From an uncultured Mycoplasma sp. (GTDB lineage: Bacteria > Bacillota_I > Bacilli_A > RF39 > UBA660), in contig CAMNSE010000001.1 of the NCBI GenBank assembly GCA_946554525.1, positions 85,942 to 149,941 on the forward strand: a DNA stretch of 64,000 nt. Reading direction: 5' to 3'. The notes under the pieces are model-generated. The model was given only the letters and a program-made list of their open reading frames with translations. It had not been told where the DNA came from and did no database searches. The translations under genes and the position numbers were made by a program. This document shows, in pieces, positions 1 to 8,061 of the stretch. The stretch's first letter is position 1. Each line of letters opens with the position of its first letter.

Positions 1-2
1 CA

Positions 3-953
3 CCAACAAAAACTAAAGATGAAAGAGTCGCAGAATTAACAAAATTAATAGATAATTATTTATGGCAAATGAAACAAATCTCTCATGCTAAAACTTATCC
101 AGAAAAAGTTATCATAAAAGAGAAAAAAACGCGCAATAAGCATATTCGCAAATTATTGCTCAGAATACCAGCATTATTACTTACATCATCTATAACTTTA
201 GGACTAGTCGCTGGAGCAGGTTTTTTGGCAAAAAAAGTAACTACCACAAAAAAATATAAAGGAACCAAAACAACATATTCAGAGGAGACAGGAAATACTA
301 TAAATGAAACTTTATATGTAGACTATGGTGAAGTAAAAATTATAGAGATATCTCCATATCAAAGAGCATTAGACGGAAGTTATTTTAGAGAAAAAACTTA
401 TTATGATGCCAGTAGTTATGGCGATATGCCAATTAGTTTCTTCTTAAATCTAGATGTATCAAATCTTTCTAAAGGATACACAATAAAGGAAACAAAAGAT
501 AATTTAAGTTCCGAAGAACTATATAATGAAACTCTTAGATCTATTGAAAAAACAGTAATAGACTTAAATAATAGCAAAGAACAAACAGATTGGGTTTTCT
601 TTATCCCCTTATTAGGCTTATTGGAAGTTTCAGCTGTATGCTTCTGGATACTGATTGGTTGTATTTACGGTCAATTTACTGACAAATACATGGTACTTGA
701 TCAGGCAAAAGAAATCTTAAATATAATAAACGATTTAAAACATAGTGAAAAAACAGTAAAGGAAGCAGAAAAAGAATTAAAACGCTTAATAGAACTTGCA
801 AATCAGCTTTTTATTGAAAATAAAGATAGTGTGGAAGAATTATTAAAATTAATCCCTCTTATCGAAAATGATCCAAACTATCAAAAAGAAGTGATAGATG
901 CCAAAGTTGTTTTGCAAAGAGTAAAGCAAGATGAAAAAGGAATTACAAGATAA
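3..953 (+). CDS. Membrane protein of unknown function, 5' end outside the window
   Basis: The reading frame is open from base 3 to the TAA at 951-953, so the true start lies upstream of the window; an internal ATG at 69 has no Shine-Dalgarno site. The visible 317 codons contain a basic stretch, a hydrophobic helix around visible residues 50-75 (near LLRIPALLLTSSITLGLVAG), a roughly 110-residue polar extracytoplasmic-type region, a second helix (FFIPLLGLLEVSAVCFWILI) and a charged helical C-terminal tail of about 90 residues likely to form a coiled coil. No family was recognised. A two-helix hairpin with a long loop is what the sequence shows; any role in the envelope is inference. Confidence 0.7.
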   Translation, partial: PTKTKDERVAELTKLIDNYLWQMKQISHAKTYPEKVIIKEKKTRNKHIRKLLLRIPALLLTSSITLGLVAGAGFLAKKVTTTKKYKGTKTTYSEETGNTINETLYVDYGEVKIIEISPYQRALDGSYFREKTYYDASSYGDMPISFFLNLDVSNLSKGYTIKETKDNLSSEELYNETLRSIEKTVIDLNNSKEQTDWVFFIPLLGLLEVSAVCFWILIGCIYGQFTDKYMVLDQAKEILNIINDLKHSEKTVKEAEKELKRLIELANQLFIENKDSVEELLKLIPLIENDPNYQKEVIDAKVVLQRVKQDEKGITR

Positions 954-1012
954 TTTCTTTTTTTAATTAATGTCTGTATTCACAAAAAATGTGATATTTG
1001 AAAAATTTATAC

Positions 1013-1041
1013 TTGACAAGATTTTAGTTTTGTAATAAAAT
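1013..1041 (+). promoter_or_regulatory. Promoter of the small structured RNA
   Basis: TTGACA at 1013-1018 and TAAAAT at 1036-1041 are separated by exactly 17 bases. No coding start follows; the predicted transcription start at about 1048-1050 coincides with the base of a long hairpin. This is one of the best -35/-10 pairs in the window. Confidence 0.7.
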
Positions 1042-1047
1042 ACATTC

Positions 1048-1185
1048 TCGAACATTTAGTTTGGTTTGAATATTCTTTTCCATTCTTTGATATACTTCCT
1101 TTACTTAACTAATATCAAATTCTATTAATTCAAACAAATATAAATGTTTTTTAAATTGAAAATTGCCCATTAAGGGCTTTTTTTA
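1048..1185 (+). ncRNA. Candidate small structured RNA (about 135 nt), no known family recognised
   Basis: Between a consensus promoter and an intrinsic terminator there is no credible ORF, but three nested perfect 8-bp stems: 1051-1058 with 1141-1148, 1064-1071 with 1128-1135, and 1086-1093 with 1112-1119. They form a rod with an asymmetric central bubble (1072-1085 facing 1120-1127) and an 18-nt apical loop. The hairpin starts at the predicted +1. A rod with a central bubble recalls 6S RNA, but 6S RNAs are usually 160-200 nt. The SRP RNA tetraloop region is not seen. Nested stems could also come from a small mobile inverted repeat, but the flanking promoter and terminator argue for a transcribed unit. 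Confidence 0.5.
1165..1184 (+). terminator. Intrinsic terminator of the small RNA
   Basis: GCCC (1165-1168) and GGGC (1174-1177) enclose a 5-base loop and run into a T tract to 1184. It also precedes the 3' end of the convergent gene at 1191 and has a short T run on the other strand, so it may act in both directions. Confidence 0.65.
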
Positions 1186-1190
1186 TGTCT

Positions 1191-2111
1191 TTATTTAGAA
1201 ATATTACTTTTTAGTTGATAAATAAGAGGAATAATATTTTCTTCTCTAATAAAATTCATAATGAAATTATCTTGCTCTTTCGTAATTATTATTCCTATTG
1301 TTTTATTATGGTATTCTTTTTTAACTACTTTATCTGCTACCCTCATATAAAACTCTATTTGTCCCTTATCTTCTTTTTTTAATTTTCTAAGTTTTAACTC
1401 CACGACTATAAATTGATTTGATTCATAATTAAAAAGGAGGATGTCAATAAAGTAATTTTTGTTTTCGTATATAATCTTATATTCATTTCCTACTAAAGCA
1501 AATCCATTTCCAAGTTGTTCAAAAAAACTTTTTAATTTTGATAGTATTAATAGTTGTAAATCTTTCTCACTTTTTACTTCTTCATTTTTACTTACTTCTA
1601 ATATGATTGGATTTTTCATTTTATCTAGTGAAGTAATATTTCTTAGTTCTATTATTTCTACATGTTCTGGCTTATTTAATAATCTTTCATATGAACTTGA
1701 TTTAATTTCTTTCATTAGGGCCCGCTTAGATAAACTTTTTTCTATACATAAATTAATATAGTAGTTTCTTTTATTAGTATCTTTTATTGGTAATAAAATT
1801 AAAATATTAGTCCAAGATACTTGCGCCACTGGCGCAAGTATTGGAAATGATAAATAAAATTGTCTAAATCTGCTTAAATTAGTATATGTATAACCTTTAC
1901 CATAATTCTCAGTGTATTTTTTACTCCACTCTTTTATAAGTCCATTTCCATATTTGGCACGCTTAGCTCCTCCTTGCGCTTCTACAATTAATCTTCCAAT
2001 ATTCCAATTTGTCTCTAACTGTTCATAATTATCTGATATTACTCTTGCTCTTTTACTTACTTCATATTTCTTTATATAGTGTTCTATCTCATTGTAGTAT
2101 TCTTCTTTCAT
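1191..2111 (-). CDS. DUF1016 (YhcG-type) PD-(D/E)XK nuclease-domain protein
   Basis: The 306-residue protein matches the DUF1016 architecture: an N-terminal helical domain (residues about 10-130, with the typical NWNIGRLIVEAQGG and VSWTNILILL segments) and a C-terminal YhcG nuclease fold. The nuclease core is visible as FIDILLF followed by FIVVELKL, the D...ExK catalytic pattern, at about residues 220-240. Family members are often found near restriction or toxin-antitoxin genes, but their substrate is generally unknown and no methylase or toxin lies nearby here. It is a single gene, convergent with the small RNA. The start at 2111 has AAGGAG 9 bases upstream. A GC-rich perfect palindrome lies inside the gene and an inverted repeat covers its start region (separate entries). 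Confidence 0.85.
   Translation of the reverse strand: MKEEYYNEIEHYIKKYEVSKRARVISDNYEQLETNWNIGRLIVEAQGGAKRAKYGNGLIKEWSKKYTENYGKGYTYTNLSRFRQFYLSFPILAPVAQVSWTNILILLPIKDTNKRNYYINLCIEKSLSKRALMKEIKSSSYERLLNKPEHVEIIELRNITSLDKMKNPIILEVSKNEEVKSEKDLQLLILSKLKSFFEQLGNGFALVGNEYKIIYENKNYFIDILLFNYESNQFIVVELKLRKLKKEDKGQIEFYMRVADKVVKKEYHNKTIGIIITKEQDNFIMNFIREENIIPLIYQLKSNISK
1817..1841. repeat. Perfect 25-bp GC-rich palindrome inside the DUF1016 gene
   Basis: Two 11-base arms (ATACTTGCGCC and its complement) are separated by 3 bases. The core TTGCGCC is far richer in G+C than its surroundings. It encodes the LAPVAQV stretch just before the conserved VSW of the DUF1016 helical domain, and would form a strong hairpin in the mRNA. 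Confidence 0.75.
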
Positions 2112-2118
2112 TTTAAAA

Positions 2119-2169
2119 TGCTCCTTTCTTAAGTAGGAGCACTATATCACTTTTATATTATTATGTCAA
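2119..2169 (-). promoter_or_regulatory. Promoter of the DUF1016 gene with an overlapping inverted repeat
   Basis: On the minus strand TTGACA (2169-2164) and TATAGT (2146-2141) are spaced by 17 bases. An inverted repeat with arms TGCTCCT/AGGAGCA and a 9-base spacer occupies 2119-2141. It covers the end of the -10, the predicted start of transcription and the Shine-Dalgarno site, the position expected for a repressor operator. Confidence 0.5.
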
Positions 2170-2265
2170 AATACAGATTTTTACTTTTCTCTTAGCAGAA
2201 ACATTAAAAATCGTATTAAAATTAAACAGATTTTATTAAATTGGCTAGCAGTTTTATTAATTTTT

Positions 2266-4269
2266 TTACAATATTAAATTTAAAAATATGCAAATTATAA
2301 TTCCAACTATAACAGGAATTATGAATGATAGTAATGTATAGAAGATGCTTCCTGTTTCTTTTTTTATTGTTAAGATTGTAGTAGAGCATGGATAATGATA
2401 CATCATAGCTATTAAAAAGCATATTGCGGTTTTAATTGTCCACCCATTAGCTATTAAAATACTTTTTAATTGCCCAAAACCTTCATAATCTATTAAAGTA
2501 TTAGTTCTAAGATAACACATTAACATAATTGGAATTACAATTTCATTTGCTGGAAATCCAAGTAATAAAGCTAAAATAATAACACCATCTAAGCCTAAAA
2601 GCAATCCAAAAGAATTAAAAAAGTTTATTAAATAATTTAATAATGGAGTGCCCCCTATCTTAATGTTTGCTATACACCAAATAATAACTCCAGCTGGAAT
2701 AGCAACCTTTATAGCTCTTCCGAGTACAAATATTGCTCTATTTTTTACACTATATTTTAATGTATCCCAAATTTTTGGTAGTCGATATGGTGGAAGTTCT
2801 AAAGTGAAACTAGACGGTTCCCCTTTTAATATCGTTTTTGATAATATTAAACTTATTAAAAATGTAATCAATATTCCTAGAAAAATAAATCCTGTTAAGA
2901 TTCCTGCACAAAGAATACTTCCATATGTTTTATTAAGCCCTACAAAAAACATCGTTATTACAGCGATTAGTGTTGGAAATTTTCCATTACAGGGCATAAA
3001 TACATTCGTTAAAATGGCTATTAATCGTTCTCTTTTAGAATCAATTATTCTAGCTCCAGTTACTCCTACTGCATTACACCCTATACCCATACACATAGTA
3101 AGAGCTTGTTTCCCACATGCTTCACATTTTTGAAAACTTTTGTCCATATTAAATGCAATTCTTGGTAATATTCCTAAGTCTTCTAAAAATGTGAATAAAG
3201 GAAAGAATATTAACATTGGCGGCATCATTACGGATACAACCCAATATAACGTTTTATATACTCCATTTACTAATAAATCAGTTAAAAAACTTGGTAAGCA
3301 AATAAAATTTAAAAAATTTAATAATGGCTTTTCTAAATTATTAAATAATTTAAATAAAAGATCTGATGGATAATTTGCACCAACAATTGTAATATAAAAT
3401 ATTATAAATAATAGTAAAAGCATAATTGGTATTCCCCATATTTTGCTAGTTAATACTTTATCTACTTTTCTATCTTTTTTATCATATTCATTGTACTCAT
3501 AATGTACAACATCCTTTAATGTTGCTTTTACAGTTTTCATTACCTTTATAACTATTTCTAGATTAATATCAACGTTCATTAAATTTTCTTGCGCTTTTTT
3601 AGTATTTTCTGTAAAATTAAAAGTATTTAATTTTTGAAATTCCGAAATATAATGCTTATTTTGATCTAATACTCTTAGAGCTACCCATTTTTTATTCGTT
3701 TTAGTCTGTACAATATCATTGCAGACTAAATCTATACTATTATTTAATATACCATAATCAATATCCATATAGGCATTTTCTTCTGCACATTCTACGGCTT
3801 TTAAAACTTCTTGCAATCCCATGTTTTCTCTAGCACTTGTTTCTACAACTTTGCAATTTAAATTTTTTTCTAATCTTTTTGTATCAATATGAATTCCCTT
3901 TTTCTTAGCCTCATCCATTAAATTAATACAGACAACTACTTTTTTACAAATTTCTTTTGTTTGTAAACATAAGTTTATTCCTTTTTCTAGGCTTGTAGCA
4001 TCACATACAACTACTGCTACATCAAAATCATTAAATATAATAAAATCTGTTGCTATCATTTCTTCTTTTGATTTAGAAATGAGTGAATATGTTCCTGGTA
4101 AATCATAAATTATATAATTATTGCCATTAAACGCACATTCTCCCATTGTATAGCTTACTGTTTTACCTGCCCAATTTCCAGTATGAACATGATTATTAGT
4201 TAAAGAATTAAAAATTGTTGATTTGCCAACATTTGGCGTTCCTATTAATGCAACTTTGATATTTTTCAT
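2266..4269 (-). CDS. feoB: Ferrous iron transport protein B (FeoB)
   Basis: This 667-residue membrane GTPase takes up Fe(II). The N-terminal G domain shows G1 GTPNVGKST (residues 10-18), G3 DLPG near 56 and G4 NLMD near 116. It is followed by a helical guanine-dissociation-inhibitor-like region and the Gate/NFEAT membrane domains with the conserved FMPCNGKFPTL and FPANEIVIPI segments. Its start overlaps the end of feoA by 4 bases (ATGA), so the two are translationally coupled. The iron-box-like palindrome upstream of feoA makes repression by the divergent DtxR-like protein likely. No feoC-like gene follows and no clear terminator is visible in the 150 bases after the stop. Confidence 0.95.
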   Translation of the reverse strand: MKNIKVALIGTPNVGKSTIFNSLTNNHVHTGNWAGKTVSYTMGECAFNGNNYIIYDLPGTYSLISKSKEEMIATDFIIFNDFDVAVVVCDATSLEKGINLCLQTKEICKKVVVCINLMDEAKKKGIHIDTKRLEKNLNCKVVETSARENMGLQEVLKAVECAEENAYMDIDYGILNNSIDLVCNDIVQTKTNKKWVALRVLDQNKHYISEFQKLNTFNFTENTKKAQENLMNVDINLEIVIKVMKTVKATLKDVVHYEYNEYDKKDRKVDKVLTSKIWGIPIMLLLLFIIFYITIVGANYPSDLLFKLFNNLEKPLLNFLNFICLPSFLTDLLVNGVYKTLYWVVSVMMPPMLIFFPLFTFLEDLGILPRIAFNMDKSFQKCEACGKQALTMCMGIGCNAVGVTGARIIDSKRERLIAILTNVFMPCNGKFPTLIAVITMFFVGLNKTYGSILCAGILTGFIFLGILITFLISLILSKTILKGEPSSFTLELPPYRLPKIWDTLKYSVKNRAIFVLGRAIKVAIPAGVIIWCIANIKIGGTPLLNYLINFFNSFGLLLGLDGVIILALLLGFPANEIVIPIMLMCYLRTNTLIDYEGFGQLKSILIANGWTIKTAICFLIAMMYHYPCSTTILTIKKETGSIFYTLLSFIIPVIVGIIICIFLNLIL

Positions 4270-4487
4270 AACTCACCTTCAATATATTTTGCATCATTAT
4301 TTCTAACGGCAATAATATTCCCACTTACTTTATAAGCTTTAGGATCTTTAAAAGGGCTTATTAAAACACATTTTACCTTTATTCCGGGAATAAATCCCAA
4401 ATCTAAAAACCTTCTTTTAATTGAGTCTTTTCCTGTTACTTTTTTAACAGTCATCTCTTCATTTAACATCATTTTATCTAGTGTCAT
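4266..4487 (-). CDS. feoA: FeoA-type SH3-like cytosolic partner of FeoB
   Basis: The 73-residue protein has the FeoA pattern: VTGKDSIKRRFLDLGFIPG followed by a short beta barrel ending VRNNDAKYI. FeoA proteins bind FeoB and are needed for Fe(II) uptake. AAGGAG lies 10 bases before the ATG at 4487. It is the first gene of feoAB and is divergent from the metal-dependent regulator at 4574. Confidence 0.9.
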   Translation of the reverse strand: MTLDKMMLNEEMTVKKVTGKDSIKRRFLDLGFIPGIKVKCVLISPFKDPKAYKVSGNIIAVRNNDAKYIEGEL

Positions 4488-4514
4488 TAACTCTTTTCTC
4501 CTTCATATATTTTA

Positions 4515-4532
4515 TTAGTTTCCTTAAACTAA
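4515..4532. promoter_or_regulatory. Iron-box-like operator between feoA and the DtxR-like gene
   Basis: TTAGTTT-CCTT-AAACTAA is a perfect palindrome with 7-base arms. It resembles the DtxR/IdeR box (TTAGGTTAGCCTAACCTAA). It sits upstream of the feoA TAAAAT-type -10 and within 45 bases of the divergent regulator start, so one site could control both directions. Confidence 0.7.
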
Positions 4533-4573
4533 CAACTAGTGTAGTATATGAAAAAAGTGAGGTCTTGCTATTC

Positions 4574-4987
4574 ATGAATGAAGAATTTTATACATTAACA
4601 GCTTATATTCATAATCATAGTTTAATAAGTTACGCAATGGAAGATTATTTAGAAATGATTTATCGCTTGCTAAATAATAAAACTAATATTACTATTACTC
4701 TTCTAAGCAGTAAATTACATATAAAAAAATCTTCCTGTAGTAAAATGATTTCAAAATTAAAATCTTTAAATTTAGTTAAAATGAATAATAATTATATTTT
4801 TTTGAGTTCTAACGGATTATATATTGGAGAATTTCTTTATGAGAGGCATTGTATATTAGAAGAGTTTTTTAAAAATTTAAATAAAAATAATTTTAAATTA
4901 GAGCAAGTTGAAAAAATAGAACACTTTATTGATTCTACTACTCTACAAAATATAAATAAATTAAATAAAAAAAGCGAGCTATTTTAA
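4574..4987 (+). CDS. DtxR/MntR-family metal-dependent transcriptional regulator
   Basis: With the ATG at 4574 (GTGAGG 10 bases upstream) the protein has 137 residues, the length of MntR. An earlier in-frame start at 4481 would overlap feoA and has no ribosome site. The N-terminal segment AMEDYLEMIYRLL is the family hallmark. A winged helix follows (LLSSKLHIKKSSCSKMISKLKSL), then the start of the dimerisation/metal domain (FLYERHCILEEFF, VEKIEHFID). It is divergent from feoAB across the palindrome at 4515-4532, so iron control of FeoAB is the natural job, though manganese cannot be excluded. There is no SH3 domain. It ends with a 4-base overlap of the convergent addA. Confidence 0.85.
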   Translation: MNEEFYTLTAYIHNHSLISYAMEDYLEMIYRLLNNKTNITITLLSSKLHIKKSSCSKMISKLKSLNLVKMNNNYIFLSSNGLYIGEFLYERHCILEEFFKNLNKNNFKLEQVEKIEHFIDSTTLQNINKLNKKSELF

Positions 4988-7900
4988 GCTACACTTTCAT
5001 TTAGTTTAATCTCTTTTACTTTATTGTCAATAACAGAATATAAGTAAAGCTCTATTTTTTTATTTGTTATAGATCTAATATAATCATAATACATTTCTAA
5101 TTGCTTTACATATGCTTCATCATCAATATTTTTTAATTTGTAATCAATTATCTTTATTGTATCTGGATATTCAAGCATTAAGTCAATAATACCATGATAC
5201 TCTGTATTATCTAAGTCATAAATAAATTCATGTTCTTGATAAACATTTGGAGTTTTAAAATCAAAAGTTTCTTGTAAATTCTTTATATATGGATTATTAG
5301 AATTATTTTTAAAATCAGTTAATTCTAAAATATGGTGGATATTAGTACCAAATTCTAGAGCTTTATTTTCTTCTAAATCGAGAAGTTTTTTAATTGTTTT
5401 AGAAGCGTGTTTGCTCTCTATTAAATTACTATCAATATCATGTTCTATAAAGTCTATTTTCTTTGTACTCTTTTTAATGTCTATTTCTTTTGTTAAAGAG
5501 TATTCATATTCATGTGTAAGATTAATTGATTCAATATCTATCATTTTAGTATATTTTTCTAAATTAAAAGATATAGAATTTAAAAAATCATAAAAAGATC
5601 GATACTTTATTTCAGTTAGATAATTCACTTCATTTTTGGCATAATTATTACTTAATTCTGGAGTAACAATAATTATTTTTTCTTTAGCTCTAGTTAGAGC
5701 TACATAAAAGAGTCTAATTTTTTCAGCAATTTCATCTTCATAATAATGATTTTTTATTAATTCCTTAGTAATTAATGTGCCTATACCTTCATTATAAAAT
5801 GGAGTTAATATTCCATAAATATTATCAAACATAAATTTTTGTTTAAGTTCTTGTAAATTAAAATCTTTTTTATATCCCGCAAAATAACAAATTGGAAATT
5901 CTAATCCCTTTGATTTATGAATATTCATTATTTTAACACAGCTAGCACTACTTTTTGGCTCTTTATATTTTATTTCTAATTCTTCTGTTGTAATATTATC
6001 TAGCATATTTTTAAAGTCATCAATTGCTAACCCTAAAGCTTCCATATCATGGGCTAAATTTAACAAATGATTTATTCTAATTTCAAAATCTAAAACATTG
6101 CCAACCCGAATACATGATTCATATAAATTAAATTCATCTATTAATTCTTCTAATAAAATACTAGGTGTTTTATTTTCTAAATTTTTAGCTAAATTTTCAC
6201 ATTTTTTATAGATTTCAGTATCAAATATAGTATTTTCATCTAGTATTTTTAAAATTTTAGGATCATCTAATGTGCTTATATAGCTTCTTGCTATACTTGT
6301 AAAATAATAGCGAAAATCCATGTCGAATTCTTTATTATAAATACATAAAATCATACTTATTAGGTTTTTTATTAAATAAAAATCATATGTACTAGTTAAA
6401 TTACTGTCTTGATATGCCTCTAAAGGAATTCCAAAATATTCAAATATTTTCTTATATGTTGGTATATCATTTCCTCGATCTAAAATAATACAAAAATCTT
6501 GATATGTAGCTTTTCTTGTTTTCTTTAAATCAAAATCATATACTAAATAATCTAATTTCATTTTTTCTTTTATATCTTTAGCAATAGTAAAAGCTTCAAC
6601 TTCAACATTTCTATATTCTTTGAAAGAATTTGAATATGTTAGAATCTCCATCTCATAATTTAAGGAATTAGTTTTACTATTTTCATATTCTTTATTTCCA
6701 TAAACCATTTCATGACCTTGTTTATAGGAAATACCACCTAAAGCGTTTGTCATAATAAGGTCAAATATGCTATTAATACTTTCTAATACTTCTTTTCTGG
6801 AGCGGAAATTTTCTACTAAATCAATGGCAATTCCACCATTATTCTTTTTATATTGTTCATACTTCTCTCTAAAAATATTTGGGTTAGCATTTCTAAAACG
6901 ATAAATTGATTGTTTAACATCTCCGACCATATAAACATTGTTATTTTCAATTAAAGAAATAAAATATTCTTGTAAATCATTAGTATCTTGATATTCATCA
7001 ATCATAATTTCATGAAATTTCTTCTTTAACTTATTTTGAATATCTTTATCTTGCTCTACAATTAGAATCGCCATTTTAGCAATGTCAATAAATTCGAAAG
7101 CACTTTTCTCTTTTTTATAGCATATAATCTTCTCATCAAGCATTAAAATAATATCTATAATAACACTAACATAATCTTTGGTACTATTAATTTGTTCCTT
7201 TAATTCACTAATTGAATATGCACATAATTTCTTTAATAAATTAAAATTATTTTTTAAAGATTCTTTAATATTTTTTTCTTCATCTTCTAAACCTAATAAT
7301 CTAGGAAAATTATATTTTAAAATACTTCTTATATCTTCATAGTTACGAGGGTTTAAAAATGGTTTTATTACTTCACTTAGTTTATTTCTATTTTTTTCAT
7401 CTAAAGAACTTTCTAAAGTATAAAAATCTTCTTCTATTAAATCAACAATATTTTTTAAATATAAAAAATATTCTTGTATAATTTTATCAATATAACTATC
7501 ATCATAAAACGAATCTATAAAATTATCTAAATATGACTTTTTATTATATTTTAAATCTAAAGTATTATTCATTTTTAAGATAGCATCTTTTACCATTTCA
7601 TCATCACGTGATGTAAAATCTTTAATTAACTTATGGAATCTAGCATCTTTTTTGTCATAAAAATATTCAAATACTTCGTCTATAATTCTTTTTTTCTCAA
7701 GATTTATAATGGATGAGTCAATAATTGTAATTTCATCACTAATATTTAATATATCATGATACTCTTTTACAAGATTAAGTGCAAATGCATCAAAAGTGGT
7801 TATATTTGCTACATCGATATATTCTAAAGCTTCTTCTAAATTATTCTTTTTCAATTTTTTTCTAATTCGTTCTTTCATTTCACCAGCTGCTTCATTAGTA

Positions 7901-8061
7901 AAAGTTAATATTAAAATATTTCTTATATCTACTCCGCTTTTTATAATTCGAAGAACTCGTTCAGATAAGACTGCTGTTTTTCCTGAACCGGCTCCGGCAG
8001 AAACTATGATGTTTTGTCCTTCTTTATTTATGGCATCAAGCTGATTCTTTGTCCAATTCAT
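4984..8061 (-). CDS. addA: ATP-dependent helicase/nuclease subunit A (AddA)
   Basis: AddA is the UvrD-like helicase plus nuclease subunit of the double-strand-break resection enzyme AddAB, which makes 3' ends for RecA. The 1025 residues show the Walker A SAGAGSGKT near residue 22, motif II DEYQDTN, VGDVKQSIYRFR, the helicase motif LFYVALTRAKEK, and a C-terminal RecB-type nuclease with GIIDLML and IIDYK. I place the start at the ATG 8061 with AGGAGG 8 bases upstream; the GTG at 8070 abuts the ribosome site. It overlaps addB by 26 bases and is transcribed with it. Confidence 0.93.
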   Translation of the reverse strand: MNWTKNQLDAINKEGQNIIVSAGAGSGKTAVLSERVLRIIKSGVDIRNILILTFTNEAAGEMKERIRKKLKKNNLEEALEYIDVANITTFDAFALNLVKEYHDILNISDEITIIDSSIINLEKKRIIDEVFEYFYDKKDARFHKLIKDFTSRDDEMVKDAILKMNNTLDLKYNKKSYLDNFIDSFYDDSYIDKIIQEYFLYLKNIVDLIEEDFYTLESSLDEKNRNKLSEVIKPFLNPRNYEDIRSILKYNFPRLLGLEDEEKNIKESLKNNFNLLKKLCAYSISELKEQINSTKDYVSVIIDIILMLDEKIICYKKEKSAFEFIDIAKMAILIVEQDKDIQNKLKKKFHEIMIDEYQDTNDLQEYFISLIENNNVYMVGDVKQSIYRFRNANPNIFREKYEQYKKNNGGIAIDLVENFRSRKEVLESINSIFDLIMTNALGGISYKQGHEMVYGNKEYENSKTNSLNYEMEILTYSNSFKEYRNVEVEAFTIAKDIKEKMKLDYLVYDFDLKKTRKATYQDFCIILDRGNDIPTYKKIFEYFGIPLEAYQDSNLTSTYDFYLIKNLISMILCIYNKEFDMDFRYYFTSIARSYISTLDDPKILKILDENTIFDTEIYKKCENLAKNLENKTPSILLEELIDEFNLYESCIRVGNVLDFEIRINHLLNLAHDMEALGLAIDDFKNMLDNITTEELEIKYKEPKSSASCVKIMNIHKSKGLEFPICYFAGYKKDFNLQELKQKFMFDNIYGILTPFYNEGIGTLITKELIKNHYYEDEIAEKIRLFYVALTRAKEKIIIVTPELSNNYAKNEVNYLTEIKYRSFYDFLNSISFNLEKYTKMIDIESINLTHEYEYSLTKEIDIKKSTKKIDFIEHDIDSNLIESKHASKTIKKLLDLEENKALEFGTNIHHILELTDFKNNSNNPYIKNLQETFDFKTPNVYQEHEFIYDLDNTEYHGIIDLMLEYPDTIKIIDYKLKNIDDEAYVKQLEMYYDYIRSITNKKIELYLYSVIDNKVKEIKLNESVA

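Noticed and set aside
1049-1063. CGAACATTTAGTTTG at the start of the small RNA as a LexA box
   Set aside because: The half-sites are 5 bases apart instead of 4, and the bases are part of the hairpin stem, which explains them better.
1048-1185. Small RNA as SRP (4.5S) RNA
   Set aside because: The conserved GGAA tetraloop and the internal loops of the SRP54-binding helix are not found.
2648-3373. Plus-strand ORFs over feoB
   Set aside because: They are antisense frames of a well-conserved gene, with no ribosome sites.
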